From Hyphomicrobiales bacterium (GTDB lineage: Bacteria > Pseudomonadota > Alphaproteobacteria > Rhizobiales > Beijerinckiaceae), in the NCBI GenBank assembly GCA_019075905.1, contig JAGXAM010000006.1, positions 1 to 64,000 of the forward strand: a stretch of DNA of 64,000 nt, written 5' to 3'. The notes beneath the pieces are model-generated. The model ran no database searches. It was not told the origin of the DNA and saw only the letters and a program-made list of their open reading frames with translations. Of the stretch, positions 20,210 through 33,451 are shown piece by piece. The first letter of the stretch is position 1, and each line of letters starts with the position of its first letter. The translations under genes and the position numbers were made by a program.

Positions 20210-20239
20210 AGGCGGCTCCGCACAGGGGCCGCCTTTTTT
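20210..20239 (+). terminator. Rho-independent terminator of glnBA
   Basis: AGGCGGC (20210-20216) pairs with GCCGCCT (20228-20234), followed by TTTTTT (20234-20239), 25 bases after the glnA stop. Confidence 0.85.
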
Positions 20240-20278
20240 GTGCCCGGATGCCCGGTAAGGGGGCGTCGCGCGGCGCGC

Positions 20279-20312
20279 AAAAAAGCGCCGGCAGCCCATC
20301 GGCGCCGGCGCT
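20279..20312 (-). terminator. Rho-independent terminator of the atp operon, directly after atpD
   Basis: On the minus strand the stem AGCGCCGGC/GCCGGCGCT (20312-20304 with 20292-20284) is followed by a run of T (20284-20279). It lies 70-100 bases after the atpD stop and shows that the operon ends there, without atpC. Confidence 0.8.
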
Positions 20313-20381
20313 CGCAAAATTCCAGTTCCGGGCCCTCCGCGATCACCAAAAGCGATCGCCGCGCGCCGGTGTCAGCAGCGA

Positions 20382-22759
<2,378 letters not shown>

Positions 22760-22818
22760 ATGTCAACCCTATCGTGGCGGGCCATCACGCCCGGCATGTG
22801 TTCAGACGAGAAGATGGA

Positions 22819-24347
<1,529 letters not shown>

Positions 24348-24348
<1 letters not shown>

Positions 24349-24911
24349 TAGCCGACCTCTTTCATACGTTGATGGATGGTGGTGAGCCGGGTGCGAAGTG
24401 ACCCGTCCACCATGCGAGACCCCAGTTGCACAATCATGCCGCCGATGATGGCGGGATCGACCTTGACGTTGAGGTCGACCTTGCTGGTGCCGCTGATTTC
24501 GATGATTTCTGCTTTCAGTGACGCAAGATGCGCCTCGCTCAGAGGCTGGGCCACCGTCACCTGGGCCCGTGTCACGCCCTTGGCGGCGTCATTCAGCTTG
24601 TTGAAATCGTCGATCATGCCGGAAATGGCAAAGAGGCGGCGCTTGCTCGCCACCATCTTGATGAATTGCGCGGCGAGCCCGTCGACCTCGGCGCGCGGCA
24701 GCAGCGCATCGAGCGCCCGCATCTGCTCGACCGTGGACAGCGCCGGGCTGCGCACGAAGCGCGCCATGTCATTGTTCAGGTTGACCAGGGTGGCAAAACG
24801 ACCCAGCGCCGCTGCGACCTCGTCGGTCTGTTTGCGCTCCTGCGCAAGGTCAAACAGTGCCGCGGCATATCTGCCCGTGACGCCGGAGACAAATGTTTCT
24901 TCTGTGGCCAA
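24348..24911 (-). CDS. atpH: ATP synthase F1 subunit delta, TTG start proposed
   Basis: A 187-aa peripheral-stalk subunit joining F1 to the b subunits. The typical start (M)[20 protein letters not shown] and the C-terminal [20 protein letters not shown] identify it. The frame is open to an ATG at 25004 (218 aa), but that start has no ribosome site and adds a low-complexity Ser/Gly tail absent from the family. TTG 24911 has AGCGGGG about five bases upstream and gives the normal length, so I favour it. It is first in atpHAGD. The gap of about 310 bases to the divergent metX must hold the operon promoter, which I could not pinpoint. Confidence 0.9.
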
Positions 24912-25145
24912 GGCAACCCCGCTTAAGCCTTTCGGCGTGTCATGCTCAATCACTAAGGAACTTGCCGCACCCGGGCCGGAATTTCCTGAACTCGAAAAGC
25001 TCATTTATCCAACGGGCACAGACAATGTCCCGTCGCCGCGCCCTCGCGCCACAACAGGAACGCTTGGGGCCTTAACACAGCGATTTGAGCCGCGCAACAG
25101 GCGCGCGGGCACGCCGTTGCCGGTCGCACGCCAGGCGTCCGAGGC

Positions 25146-25175
25146 TTGACGCAACAGGCTGTCGCGGCCTATAAA
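25146..25175 (+). promoter_or_regulatory. metX: Predicted metX promoter
   Basis: TTGACG (25146-25151) and TATAAA (25170-25175) are separated by 18 bases, about 50 bases before the metX start. An inverted repeat GTTCG-N6-CGAAC (25187-25202) lies just downstream and could be an operator. I see no SAM riboswitch in the short leader. Confidence 0.55.
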
Positions 25176-25225
25176 AAGAACATATCGTTCGCATCACCGA
25201 ACAACCCAACCAGGCCGAGCGCGTC

Positions 25226-26398
25226 ATGAGTGTGTCCGACCCAGCTTTATCCCGGCAAGGCGCGTCCCTGCCGCGTGCGACCCCGATTTTCCGGGCGCCG
25301 GTTCCGCTGATGACCGAGGGCGGCATCGCCCTCAGCCCGCTGGAAGTCGCCTACCAGACCTATGGCACGCTCAACGCGCAGAAATCCAACGCCGTGCTGA
25401 TTTGCCACGCTCTCACCGGCGATCAATATGTCGCCAGCAGCAATCCGGTCACCGGCCGGCCAGGCTGGTGGCCGACCATGGTCGGGCCCGGCCGCCCGAT
25501 CGACACCGACCGCTTCTTTGTCATCTGCAGCAATGTCATTGGCGGCTGCATGGGCTCCAGCGGCCCGGCCTCGCTCAATGAGGGGACCGGCCAGCCCTAT
25601 GGCCTCGATTTTCCGGTGCTCACCATTGCCGACATGGTCAATGCCCAGGCGATGCTGGTCGACCATCTCGGCATTGATTCGCTGTTTTGCGTGGCCGGCG
25701 GCTCGATGGGCGGCATGCAGGTGCTGCAATGGGCAGCGCGGTTCCCCGCCCGGGTCTTTGCCGCCATGCCCATAGCCACCGGCGCGCGCCATTCGGCGCA
25801 AAACATCGCCTTCCATGAGGTTGGTCGTCAGGCGGTCATGGCCGATCCCGACTGGCAGGGCGGGCGCTATCTTGTCACCGGCACCCGCCCGGCCAAGGGG
25901 CTGGGCGTGGCACGCATGGCCGCGCACATCACCTATCTGTCGGAAAATGCCCTGCAATCCAAATTCGGACGCAAGCTGCAAAACCGCGACGCCCGCACCT
26001 TTTCCTTTGACGCCGATTTCCAGATCGAGAGTTACCTGCGCTATCAGGGCGAGAGTTTCGTCGAGCGCTTCGATGCCAATTCCTATCTCTATCTGACCCG
26101 TGCCATGGATTATTTTGATCTGGCCGCCGACCATGGCGGCAGCCTGTCCCAGGCTTTCCAGGGCAGCCAGACGCGCTTTTGCGTCGTCTCCTTCACCTCC
26201 GACTGGCTGTTTCCCACCGCCGAATCGCGCTCGATCATCCACGCACTCAATGCCGGTGGCGCTTCGGTCTCCTTTGTCGAGATCGACAGCGACAAGGGCC
26301 ATGATGCCTTTTTGCTCGATGTGCCCGATCTTTTTGCCACCACCGGCGGCTTCATCAATGCCGCAGCCAAGGCCCGCGGTCTGGGGGTCAAGCCATGA
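25226..26398 (+). CDS. metX: Homoserine O-acetyltransferase (or succinyltransferase) MetX
   Basis: A 390-aa alpha/beta hydrolase-fold enzyme that activates homoserine for methionine synthesis. The nucleophile is Ser160 in [15 protein letters not shown]. The catalytic Asp is in SFTSDWLFP and the His in [24 protein letters not shown] and [16 protein letters not shown] are family signatures. Some MetX proteins use succinyl-CoA, and the residues seen do not settle the donor. The stop overlaps the metW start (ATGA), and the metXW pair is the common alphaproteobacterial unit. Confidence 0.95.
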   Translation: MSVSDPALSRQGASLPRATPIFRAPVPLMTEGGIALSPLEVAYQTYGTLNAQKSNAVLICHALTGDQYVASSNPVTGRPGWWPTMVGPGRPIDTDRFFVICSNVIGGCMGSSGPASLNEGTGQPYGLDFPVLTIADMVNAQAMLVDHLGIDSLFCVAGGSMGGMQVLQWAARFPARVFAAMPIATGARHSAQNIAFHEVGRQAVMADPDWQGGRYLVTGTRPAKGLGVARMAAHITYLSENALQSKFGRKLQNRDARTFSFDADFQIESYLRYQGESFVERFDANSYLYLTRAMDYFDLAADHGGSLSQAFQGSQTRFCVVSFTSDWLFPTAESRSIIHALNAGGASVSFVEIDSDKGHDAFLLDVPDLFATTGGFINAAAKARGLGVKP

Positions 26399-27027
26399 GC
26401 CAGAACGTGCTGACACCACCGCCCGCCACCCGCGTCGACCTGCTGCTTATCGCCGGGCTGGTGGCGGAAAAATCCCGCGTGCTCGATGTCGGCTGCGGCG
26501 ATGGCAGCCTGCTGACCTTGCTGCGCGACCAGCGCGGCGCCGATGCCCGCGGCATTGAATTATCGCAGGCCGGCGTCAATTCCTGTGTCGCCCGAGGCCT
26601 GTCGGTCATCCAGGGCGATGCCGATACCGATCTGGCCGCCTATCCCGACCAGGCCTTCGACTATGCCATTCTCTCACAGACGCTGCAGGCCACCCGCCAG
26701 CCGCGCAAGGTGCTGGAGGATCTGCTGCGCATCGGCAAGCGCGTCATCATCTCGTTTCCGAATTTCGGTCATTGGCGGGTGCGCTGGCAACTGGGCTTTT
26801 CCGGCCACATGCCAGTCACCGAAAACATGCCGCACAGCTGGTATGACACGCCCAACATCCATTTTTGCACGCTGCGCGACTTTGTAAACCTCACCCGTGA
26901 GATCGACGCGCGCATCCTCTCGGCGCGGGCGGTAAAGGGCAGCGGTGCGCCCATGCGCGTGCACGCGCCCTGGTGGTTCTGGAATCTTTTCGGCGAACAG
27001 GCGGTGTTCATGCTGGAGCGGGGCTGA
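26395..27027 (+). CDS. metW: Methionine biosynthesis protein MetW
   Basis: A 210-aa protein with a class I methyltransferase fold. The SAM-binding glycine motif [15 protein letters not shown] is at about residues 29-43. [20 protein letters not shown] and [20 protein letters not shown] are diagnostic for MetW. It acts with MetX in methionine synthesis, although its exact reaction is unsettled. It overlaps metX by four bases. Confidence 0.95.
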   Translation: MSQNVLTPPPATRVDLLLIAGLVAEKSRVLDVGCGDGSLLTLLRDQRGADARGIELSQAGVNSCVARGLSVIQGDADTDLAAYPDQAFDYAILSQTLQATRQPRKVLEDLLRIGKRVIISFPNFGHWRVRWQLGFSGHMPVTENMPHSWYDTPNIHFCTLRDFVNLTREIDARILSARAVKGSGAPMRVHAPWWFWNLFGEQAVFMLERG

Positions 27028-27118
27028 CCTCGCAACCAAATGCCGGGCAGACCGCCGCGCCCCGCCCCTTGTCCTCACAGAATAAATTCCTATATCGGGG
27101 CTTTTCGGGGATGATCCT

Positions 27119-27529
27119 TTGGCAACATTTTCTATCGAGCCGGAAAGCCGGGCCATGGCGCGGGCCCTGTTCGAGACCGAATGGACCTCGCTCAGCGAGA
27201 TCGCCCGGCAGAGCGGGCTTTCGGCGCGCAGTCTCGGGCGCTATGCCGAGGCCGAGGGCTGGCAGCGGCCCGGCCATGGCCGCGCCGTCGATATAAGGCG
27301 CCGCTTGCGGATGCAGGCCGAAAACCTGCTCACCCTGATCGAGGGCCATGATGCCAAGCCGGTCCACGAGCGCCTGCGCGACATGGCCGCCCTGACCAAA
27401 ATCCTGCGCGATATCGAAGACCTCGAAGCCGCGCCCGCGCCCGAAGCGCCGGCCGCAGACCCCGCGGCCCTGCGCGAGGAACTCAAGGCCCGGCTGCTGC
27501 AGCTGGCGGCACAAGAGCCTTCGCCCTGA
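27119..27529 (+). CDS. Small helix-turn-helix protein of unknown function
   Basis: A 136-aa protein. After a short N-terminus, TEWTSLSEIARQSGLSARSL (about residues 19-38) followed by GRYAEAEGWQRPGHG has the look of a helix-turn-helix, similar to those at the start of small terminase-like DNA-binding proteins. The second half is helical (LLTLIEGHDAKPVHERLRDM) with an Ala/Pro linker and charged tail. Only a TTG (27119) matches the full frame, with CGGGG upstream; the first in-frame ATG is 27155 and would cut into the helix. Possibly a regulator. No partner gene gives a hint. Confidence 0.6.
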   Translation: MATFSIEPESRAMARALFETEWTSLSEIARQSGLSARSLGRYAEAEGWQRPGHGRAVDIRRRLRMQAENLLTLIEGHDAKPVHERLRDMAALTKILRDIEDLEAAPAPEAPAADPAALREELKARLLQLAAQEPSP

Positions 27530-27592
27530 ACCGGCTTGTCGTCGGGCCCCTGTCTCGCTACAGGAATGACATAACCCAACCCTGGCCGCGTC

Positions 27593-28426
27593 ATGTTAGC
27601 TCCCCACCGCCTCGATGCCCTGATTGATCTCTGGTTTGACGAGGATATCGGCGCCGGCGATCTCACCGCCACGCTGATGATCGCCGCCGGGGCGCAGGCG
27701 GCCTTCGTCATGCGCGCCCGCGAGCCGCTGGTTCTGGCCGGTGCCGGCGTAGCTGCGCGGGTCTTCACGCGGTTTGACGCCAGCATCACCGTCACTGGCC
27801 ATGCCGAAGACGGCACGCATCTGCCCCGCGGCGGCGCCGTCATGGAGGTCAGCGGCCCGGCCCGCAGCCTGCTGACCGCCGAGCGTACCGCCCTCAACAT
27901 CGTCCAGCATCTCTCCGGCATTGCCACGCTCACTGCCCGCTATGTCGAGGCCATCAGCGGCACCGGGGCGCGACTGATCGATACCCGCAAGACCACGCCG
28001 GGCCTGCGCGAGCTCGAAAAATATGCGGTGCGCTGCGGCGGCGGCAACAACCATCGCCTCAGGCTCGATGGTGGCGTGCTGATCAAGGACAATCATCTCA
28101 CGGTCTCGGGTGATATTGGTGCCGCCATAGCCACGGCCCGCGCCGGGGCGCCGCTGCTCACCAAGGTCGAGGTTGAATGCGACACGCTGCTGCAGGTTGA
28201 GGCGGCGCTGGCTGCCCGTGCCGATGTCATCCTGCTCGACAATATGTCGCTGGAGGATCTGCGCACAGCGGTGCGGCTCGTGGGCGGCCGCATTCCGCTG
28301 GAGGCCTCGGGCGGCGTGCACCTCGAAACCATTGGCGCCATTGCCGCGACCGGTGTTGATTACATTTCCACGAGCCGCATCACGCAGGCTGCCCCGGCAC
28401 CCGATATCGGGCTCGACGAATTGTGA
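27593..28426 (+). CDS. nadC: Nicotinate-nucleotide pyrophosphorylase (carboxylating)
   Basis: A 277-aa enzyme that turns quinolinate and PRPP into nicotinate mononucleotide in de novo NAD synthesis. Visible motifs are EDIGAGDLTA near the N-terminus, TAERTALNIVQHLSGIATLT, the DTRKTTPGLRELEKYAVRCG block that binds the substrate, GGNNHRLRLDGGVLIKDNH, and the C-terminal LEASGGVHLETIGAIAATGV. The length is typical. nadA and nadB are not adjacent, which is usual in some alphaproteobacteria but leaves the pathway unverified here. Confidence 0.96.
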   Translation: MLAPHRLDALIDLWFDEDIGAGDLTATLMIAAGAQAAFVMRAREPLVLAGAGVAARVFTRFDASITVTGHAEDGTHLPRGGAVMEVSGPARSLLTAERTALNIVQHLSGIATLTARYVEAISGTGARLIDTRKTTPGLRELEKYAVRCGGGNNHRLRLDGGVLIKDNHLTVSGDIGAAIATARAGAPLLTKVEVECDTLLQVEAALAARADVILLDNMSLEDLRTAVRLVGGRIPLEASGGVHLETIGAIAATGVDYISTSRITQAAPAPDIGLDEL

Positions 28427-28505
28427 GCCCCCTGCCTGAAGCGTCCGCCTGCTCGCGCGCAAGACCCCTCGCCTGCCCCATGATGCAACCTTCAAAGGAC
28501 GCAAG

Positions 28506-29273
28506 ATGACCGCTCCCGCCAAGCCCCGTGTCGGGCTTTTTGCCACCTGCCTCGTTGATCTCTTCCGCCCGAGCATTGGCTTTGCGGCCGTAAAATTGCT
28601 GGAAGATGCCGGCTGCGTAGTCGAGGTGCCGAGCCAGACCTGCTGCGGCCAGCCCGCCTTCAATTCCGGCGACCGCGCCACAGCAAAGGCCCTGGCGCTA
28701 AACGTCATGGCCGCCTTTGCCGATTATGATTATGTCGTCATTCCCTCGGGTTCCTGCGGCGGCATGATGGCCCGCCACTATCCCGAACTCTTTGCCGGCG
28801 AACCCGATCTCGCCGCCAAAGCGAAGGCCTTCGCCGACAAATGCCATGAACTCGTCAGCTTTCTCACCGATGTGCTGATGATCACCAGCGTCAAGGCACG
28901 CTTTGCTGGCACCGTCACCTATCATGATTCCTGCTCAGGCCTGCGCGAACTCGCCATTTCTCACCAACCGCGCAAGCTGCTGGCCAGCATCGATGGCCTG
29001 ACCCTCACCGAAATGGCCGAGAACGATGTCTGCTGCGGCTTTGGCGGCACGTTTGCCGTGAAATATGGCGAGATTTCCAACGCCATCGTCAGCAAGAAGG
29101 CCGACAATATCATCGCCAGCAAGGCGCCAACCCTGCTCGCCGGTGATCTCGGCTGCCTGATGAACATGGCCGGCAAGCTGTCGCGCCTTGGCAGCAAGGT
29201 CGAGGTGCGCCACATTGCCGAAGTGCTGGCCGGCATGACCGACACCCCGCCGATCGGCACCAGCAAGCCATGA
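28506..29273 (+). CDS. lutA: (Fe-S)-binding protein LutA / YkgE type with two CCG domains
   Basis: A 255-aa protein with two cysteine-rich CCG domains, the fold that holds an unusual iron-sulfur cluster in LutA, GlcF and HdrB. The first has FATCLVDLFRP and PSQTCCGQPAFNSG (about 13-65). The second has YHDSCSGLRELA and ENDVCCGFGGTFAVKYGEIS (about 140-190). Its small size marks LutA, part of the L-lactate oxidising LutABC complex, rather than GlcF. GGACGCA precedes the ATG. lutB is not in the window, and lutC is 17 kb away on the same strand. The stop overlaps the next gene by four bases. Confidence 0.88.
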   Translation: MTAPAKPRVGLFATCLVDLFRPSIGFAAVKLLEDAGCVVEVPSQTCCGQPAFNSGDRATAKALALNVMAAFADYDYVVIPSGSCGGMMARHYPELFAGEPDLAAKAKAFADKCHELVSFLTDVLMITSVKARFAGTVTYHDSCSGLRELAISHQPRKLLASIDGLTLTEMAENDVCCGFGGTFAVKYGEISNAIVSKKADNIIASKAPTLLAGDLGCLMNMAGKLSRLGSKVEVRHIAEVLAGMTDTPPIGTSKP

Positions 29274-29878
29274 CCGGCCTTCGGGCGACGATCATCGAAC
29301 GCTGGCCACGCGCCCTGCCCTGGCTGATTGTGCCGATCCTGGCAGGATTATTGCCGGCGCTGCCGCTGGCGGCCGGCTCATTGTCCCTGCTGCTGGCGCT
29401 GCACTTCCCGGTCTATATGGTGCATCAGATCGAAGAACACCTCTGGCCGGGCGGCTTTCGCACCTATGTCAACCGCGAGATTTTCCATTCACCCGATCCC
29501 GAGGCGCCAGCCAGCGCCGAAGCGATCGCCTTTGTCAACATCGTGCTGGTGCTGATACCGCTAATGCTCGGCGCCATTCCGCGCCAGTTGCAGCCGGGCT
29601 TTGTCTGGATCGGGCTGGTGATGCTGGCAGTGTCGCTCGTCAACAGCCTCGCCCATACCGGCCTTGCCATCGTCCGGCGCCAGCGCAACCCCGGGCTTGT
29701 TTCAGCCATCTTTCTGTTGCTGCCATTTTCATTATGGGGCCTGCATGTCGCCAGCCAGCGACTGGCGCTGGGCTGGCCGCAATATGCCTTGCTCATGCTG
29801 GCGGCGCTGGCCCTGCATGGCCTCGTCGCCGCCCTGATCGCTGCCCCGTGGCGGCACACCCGCCACGCCGGTCCTTGA
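29270..29878 (+). CDS. HXXEE domain membrane protein
   Basis: A 202-aa membrane protein with five or so hydrophobic segments. The family motif is MVHQIEEHLWPGGF (about 49-62), with His, two Glu and a second His that could bind a metal in the membrane. A later VNSLAHTGLAI supplies another conserved His-containing helix. The function of the family is unknown. It overlaps the lutA stop (ATGA at 29270), so it is probably cotranscribed. Whether it has any part in lactate use is open. Confidence 0.82.
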   Translation: MTGLRATIIERWPRALPWLIVPILAGLLPALPLAAGSLSLLLALHFPVYMVHQIEEHLWPGGFRTYVNREIFHSPDPEAPASAEAIAFVNIVLVLIPLMLGAIPRQLQPGFVWIGLVMLAVSLVNSLAHTGLAIVRRQRNPGLVSAIFLLLPFSLWGLHVASQRLALGWPQYALLMLAALALHGLVAALIAAPWRHTRHAGP

Positions 29879-29910
29879 AACCAGCGCGCCGTGCCGGCGC
29901 CGCCGCAGGC

Positions 29911-30609
29911 TCAGGCTGTCAGCGCACCATTGCGAAACAGCAGCCCGGCGACACCTGCACCCAGCAGCGGCGCAAGAATGAACAGCCACAGCTGGCTGAC
30001 ATATTGCGGGTTCTGAAAAATCCCGACCAGCGCCGGCCCGAGCGAGCGCGCCGGATTGACGGAAACGCCGGTGACATTGATGCCGACAATGTGAATGGCG
30101 CACAGGGTCAGGCCAATGGCCAGACCGGCATTTTTCGCCGGTGCACCCGGCTGGGTGACGCCAAGGATACAGATCAGGAAAATGAAGGTCGCAACCGCTT
30201 CGAACACGAAGGCCGACAGTGTCGAATATTCGCCAAGATAGCCTGGCCCCCAGCCATTCTGGCCAAGGCCACCATTCCATCCTGAGGCCTTGCCGGAGAG
30301 AACGAGATAAAGCACCGCCGCACCGGCAAGAGCGCCGAGCACCTGGGCGATCACGTAATTCAGCAGTTCTTCGGCATTGATGCGCCGGGCAATGAAGGCC
30401 CCGAAACTCACCGCCGGATTGACATGGCAGCCCGAAACCGGCCCGATGCCATAGGCCATGGCAACAATGGCGAGGCCGAAGGCGAAAGCAATGCCGAGCA
30501 CGTCAATCGCCGTCGCGCCCTTGCCCATGCCGCCGATAACAGCAGCACCGCACCCGACAAACACCAATGTGAACGTTCCAATAAACTCAGCCAATGCTTT
30601 TTTCATCAT
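29911..30609 (-). CDS. aqpZ: Aquaporin Z
   Basis: A 232-aa six-helix water channel of the MIP family. Both NPA boxes are present: GCHVNPAVSFG (about residues 62-72) and VSVNPARSLGPAL (about 185-197). The Arg directly after the second NPA and the His in helix 5 (LCAIHIVGIN) are the selectivity-filter residues of a strict water channel. The glycerol-facilitator Asp after NPA is absent. It is transcribed divergently from the OFA carrier. Confidence 0.95.
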   Translation of the reverse strand: MMKKALAEFIGTFTLVFVGCGAAVIGGMGKGATAIDVLGIAFAFGLAIVAMAYGIGPVSGCHVNPAVSFGAFIARRINAEELLNYVIAQVLGALAGAAVLYLVLSGKASGWNGGLGQNGWGPGYLGEYSTLSAFVFEAVATFIFLICILGVTQPGAPAKNAGLAIGLTLCAIHIVGINVTGVSVNPARSLGPALVGIFQNPQYVSQLWLFILAPLLGAGVAGLLFRNGALTA

Positions 30610-30671
30610 GATGTGACCCTAATAAATTTGCACCGGACGCCCCGGGACTTGATCGGCAAAATATTGTTGAA

Positions 30672-30712
30672 TTGTGAACCAAGGTCAACCGACCCTGTGG
30701 ATAACTTCACAA
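30672..30712. promoter_or_regulatory. AT-rich regulatory gap with an inverted repeat and a consensus DnaA box
   Basis: The 296-base divergent gap between aqpZ and the OFA transporter contains an inverted repeat TTGTGAA (30672-30678) / TTCACAA (30706-30712). TGTGGATAA at 30696-30704 is the exact complement of the DnaA box TTATCCACA. It is a single box without clustering, so it does not mark an origin. The rest of the gap is AT-rich and should hold both promoters. Confidence 0.4.
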
Positions 30713-30905
30713 CACAATGATTTTGCATAATCTTCGTCGATATGGTGCCGCCGCGAATCTTAACCGCAGATGACTGGTTACGACTAAAGACATAGCGTGC
30801 CTTTTGCCATTCCCGTCCTATAATTAGTTGCGCACAATATATGCCGTCGCATAGACTGGCCAAAGCCAGGCCGATGCGCGGCCAAGATTGTTTCGGGAGG
30901 AAAAC

Positions 30906-32549
30906 ATGTCATCGATAGCAAGCACCGGTGGGCCTGTGGCCACGTCCGGCTTTTTTTCGCGCGACAGCATTGTCGCCAAGCCGGGTTTCAACCGCTGGAC
31001 CATACCGCCTGCGGCAATTGCCATTCATATGTGTATTGGCATGGCCTATGGGCTGGTGGTGTTCTGGCTGCCCCTGTCACACCTGCTGAACGGCACCAAA
31101 CCGGTCGCCTGCCCGGCGGGATCCGGCCTTTTCAATGAGCTTTTCACCACCACCTGTGACTGGTCGATTTTCAGCGTATCGCTGACCTTCGCCATCGGCA
31201 TTGTCGTGCTCGGATCATCGGCAGCGCTGTTTGGCGGCTGGCTGGAGCGGGTTGGCCCGCGCACCACTGGCATTGTGGCCGCCCTGTGCTGGCCGCTCGG
31301 CTTCCTCATCGGCGCCTTTGCCATATCCATCCACCAGCTCTGGCTGCTCTGGCTCGGGCTTGGCGTGCTCGGCGGCATCGGCCTTGGCATCGGCTATATC
31401 ACCCCGGTCTCGACCCTCATCAAATGGTTCCCCGACCGTCGCGGCATGGCGACCGGCATGGCGATCATGGGCTTTGGCGGCGGCGCCATGGTCGGTGCCC
31501 CGCTGGCCAACCAGTTGATGCAGCATTTCAAGACCCCGGCCGGTGTCGGCGTGGTCATGACCTTCGTGGTGCTTGGCATTCTCTATTTCATCTTCATGAT
31601 GATCGGCGCCTTCCTGTTCCGCGTGCCGCCGGATGGCTGGCAGCCTGAGGGCTTTACCCCCAAATCCAGCGCCACCATCATGAACAAGCGCAGCGTTGCC
31701 CTTGCCAGTGCCCACAAGACCCCGCAATTCTGGCTACTGTGGCTGGTGCTGTTCCTCAACGTCTCGGCTGGCATTGGCGTCATCGGCATGGCCGCGCCCA
31801 TGCTCAACGATATCTTCGGCGGCGCGCTGGTCAACAAGGCCGGTACACCGCTTTCTGCCTTGTCCGGGCCGGACAAGATCGCAGTCGCGGCCATTCTCGC
31901 CGGCTTCCCGGCATTGCTGTCGCTGTTCAACATCGGCGGGCGCTTCTTCTGGGCGTCGATTTCTGATCGCATCGGCCGGAAAATGACCTATGTGGTGTTT
32001 TTCGTGCTCGGCGGCCTGCTTTACGCCCTGGTGCCGACCCTCGCCCATGACGCGCAGCTCGCCCTGTTCACACTCGCGGTCTGCGTGATCCTGTCGATGT
32101 ATGGCGGCGGCTTCTCGACCATTCCGGCCTATCTTGCCGACCTGTTCGGGACGCAATTTGTCGGCGCCATTCACGGACGCCTGCTGACGGCCTGGTCGGC
32201 GGCCGGTGCTGTCGGCGTGTTCCTCGTCGGCTGGCTGCGCCAGGTCGAAATCGGCGCGGGCGTGCCCAAGGACCACCTCTATGATGGCACCTTCTATATT
32301 CTCGCCTCGTTCCTCGTCGTCGGCCTGGTCTGCAACCTCCTGGTGCGCCCCGTCGCCGACAAATGGTTCATGACCGAGGCCGAACTCGCGGAAGTGCAGC
32401 ACCATGCCGGCGTGCCGGTGAAAGTCGATTCCTATGGCATCGGTTATGGCGGCATCGACACATCCTCGATCATCGCCTTTGCGATTGTCGGCATCCCGCT
32501 GCTGTGGGGTCTCTACTACACGCTGCTTGCCGCGGTGAAACTGCTGTAA
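30906..32549 (+). CDS. OFA-family MFS transporter (oxalate/formate antiporter-like)
   Basis: A 547-aa inner-membrane carrier with about 12 to 14 membrane segments. The OFA family pattern is visible: AIHMCIGMAYGLVVFWLPLS in helix 1, GGIGLGIGYITPVSTLIKWF, and FPDRRGMATGMAIMGFGGGA, which has the MFS loop signature. The C-terminal half contains NIGGRFFWASISDRIGRKMT. OFA members exchange small mono- or dicarboxylates such as oxalate, formate, lactate or pyruvate; the substrate is not readable here. ATG 30906 has GGGAGG five bases upstream; a longer frame from TTG 30888 is rejected. Confidence 0.88.
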   Translation: MSSIASTGGPVATSGFFSRDSIVAKPGFNRWTIPPAAIAIHMCIGMAYGLVVFWLPLSHLLNGTKPVACPAGSGLFNELFTTTCDWSIFSVSLTFAIGIVVLGSSAALFGGWLERVGPRTTGIVAALCWPLGFLIGAFAISIHQLWLLWLGLGVLGGIGLGIGYITPVSTLIKWFPDRRGMATGMAIMGFGGGAMVGAPLANQLMQHFKTPAGVGVVMTFVVLGILYFIFMMIGAFLFRVPPDGWQPEGFTPKSSATIMNKRSVALASAHKTPQFWLLWLVLFLNVSAGIGVIGMAAPMLNDIFGGALVNKAGTPLSALSGPDKIAVAAILAGFPALLSLFNIGGRFFWASISDRIGRKMTYVVFFVLGGLLYALVPTLAHDAQLALFTLAVCVILSMYGGGFSTIPAYLADLFGTQFVGAIHGRLLTAWSAAGAVGVFLVGWLRQVEIGAGVPKDHLYDGTFYILASFLVVGLVCNLLVRPVADKWFMTEAELAEVQHHAGVPVKVDSYGIGYGGIDTSSIIAFAIVGIPLLWGLYYTLLAAVKLL

Positions 32550-32575
32550 TCACACCACAATGACACCCTCCCGGC

Positions 32576-33361
32576 TCAAGCCGGGCGGGTGTTGGCGCGC
32601 ATGCCGGCAATGGTTGCCAGCAGCAGCGCAATGTCCTCGTCGCGTGACAGGCGATGATCGCCATCCGGAACCAGCGTCAGCGTCACCTCATCATGCGCCA
32701 GCAGCGCCACCAGCGCCTGTGCATGGCTGAAGGGCACGTCCTCGTCGCGCATGCCTTGCAGGATATGCACCGGGCCATGGCTGCGCAGCGGCGCCGTCAT
32801 CAGCAGGTTTTGCGCGCCGTCGAGGATCAGCTTCTTGCTGATCGGCATTGGCTCCGGACCATAGGCATTCTCCCGCAACCACACGCCGCGGGTCATGATC
32901 TCGTGGCGGACGGCCTCCGGCAGGCGCGGCCACAACAGGGCCTGCGTGAAATCTACCGCCGGGGCAATAAGCACCATGCCGGCAAGCCGGCCGGCCTCAC
33001 CGCGCGCGGCCAGAGCCCGTGCTGCCAGCAGGGCCAGCCAGCCGCCCATCGAGGAACCGACCAGAATTTGCGGCCCGCTGGTCTGCGCCGTGATCAGCGC
33101 CAGCGTTTCTTCGAGCCAGGCAGAGATGGTGCCCTCGGCAAAATCCCCGTCCGATTGCCCGTGGCCGGAATAATCGAACCGCAGCATTGCCGCGCCCTGC
33201 GCCTCGGCAAAAGCCGCCACGGCGCTGGCCTTGGTTGAAACCATGTCGGATTTGAAGCCGCTGAGCCATACCAGCCCCGGTGAACCCGTTGCCGTGCCGC
33301 GCAAATACGCGATCCCGCGCTGCGCCGCCCCCTGCCCAACCTGTTGAATCATGACGTTCAT
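32576..33361 (-). CDS. Alpha/beta hydrolase
   Basis: A 261-aa serine hydrolase. The nucleophile elbow is VGSSMGGWLALL (about 101-112). The acid is probably in MRDEDVPFSHA and the His in PDGDHRLSRDED near the C-terminus. The oxyanion part is VWLSGFKSDM and the RFDYSGHGQSDGDF block is typical. The overall pattern is like mitochondrial ABHD10-type esterases/thioesterases; the substrate is unknown. It is soluble with no signal peptide. It stands alone and convergent with the OFA carrier. Confidence 0.85.
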   Translation of the reverse strand: MNVMIQQVGQGAAQRGIAYLRGTATGSPGLVWLSGFKSDMVSTKASAVAAFAEAQGAAMLRFDYSGHGQSDGDFAEGTISAWLEETLALITAQTSGPQILVGSSMGGWLALLAARALAARGEAGRLAGMVLIAPAVDFTQALLWPRLPEAVRHEIMTRGVWLRENAYGPEPMPISKKLILDGAQNLLMTAPLRSHGPVHILQGMRDEDVPFSHAQALVALLAHDEVTLTLVPDGDHRLSRDEDIALLLATIAGMRANTRPA

Positions 33362-33451
33362 GTTGACATATGTCCCTGTTAGCGCGCTATTTACACCAAA
33401 TGTGGCACAAAGCCTGACAATCTGGCATAATGATCTTCACTGAAACGGTTT

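Noticed and set aside
25150-25225. SAM riboswitch before metX
   Set aside because: The leader is only about 45 bases after the predicted promoter and I could not see the SAM-II stem or conserved core.
30696-30704. Replication origin
   Set aside because: Only one DnaA box is present, with no cluster, no AT-rich unwinding region next to it and no dnaA, hemE or parAB genes nearby.
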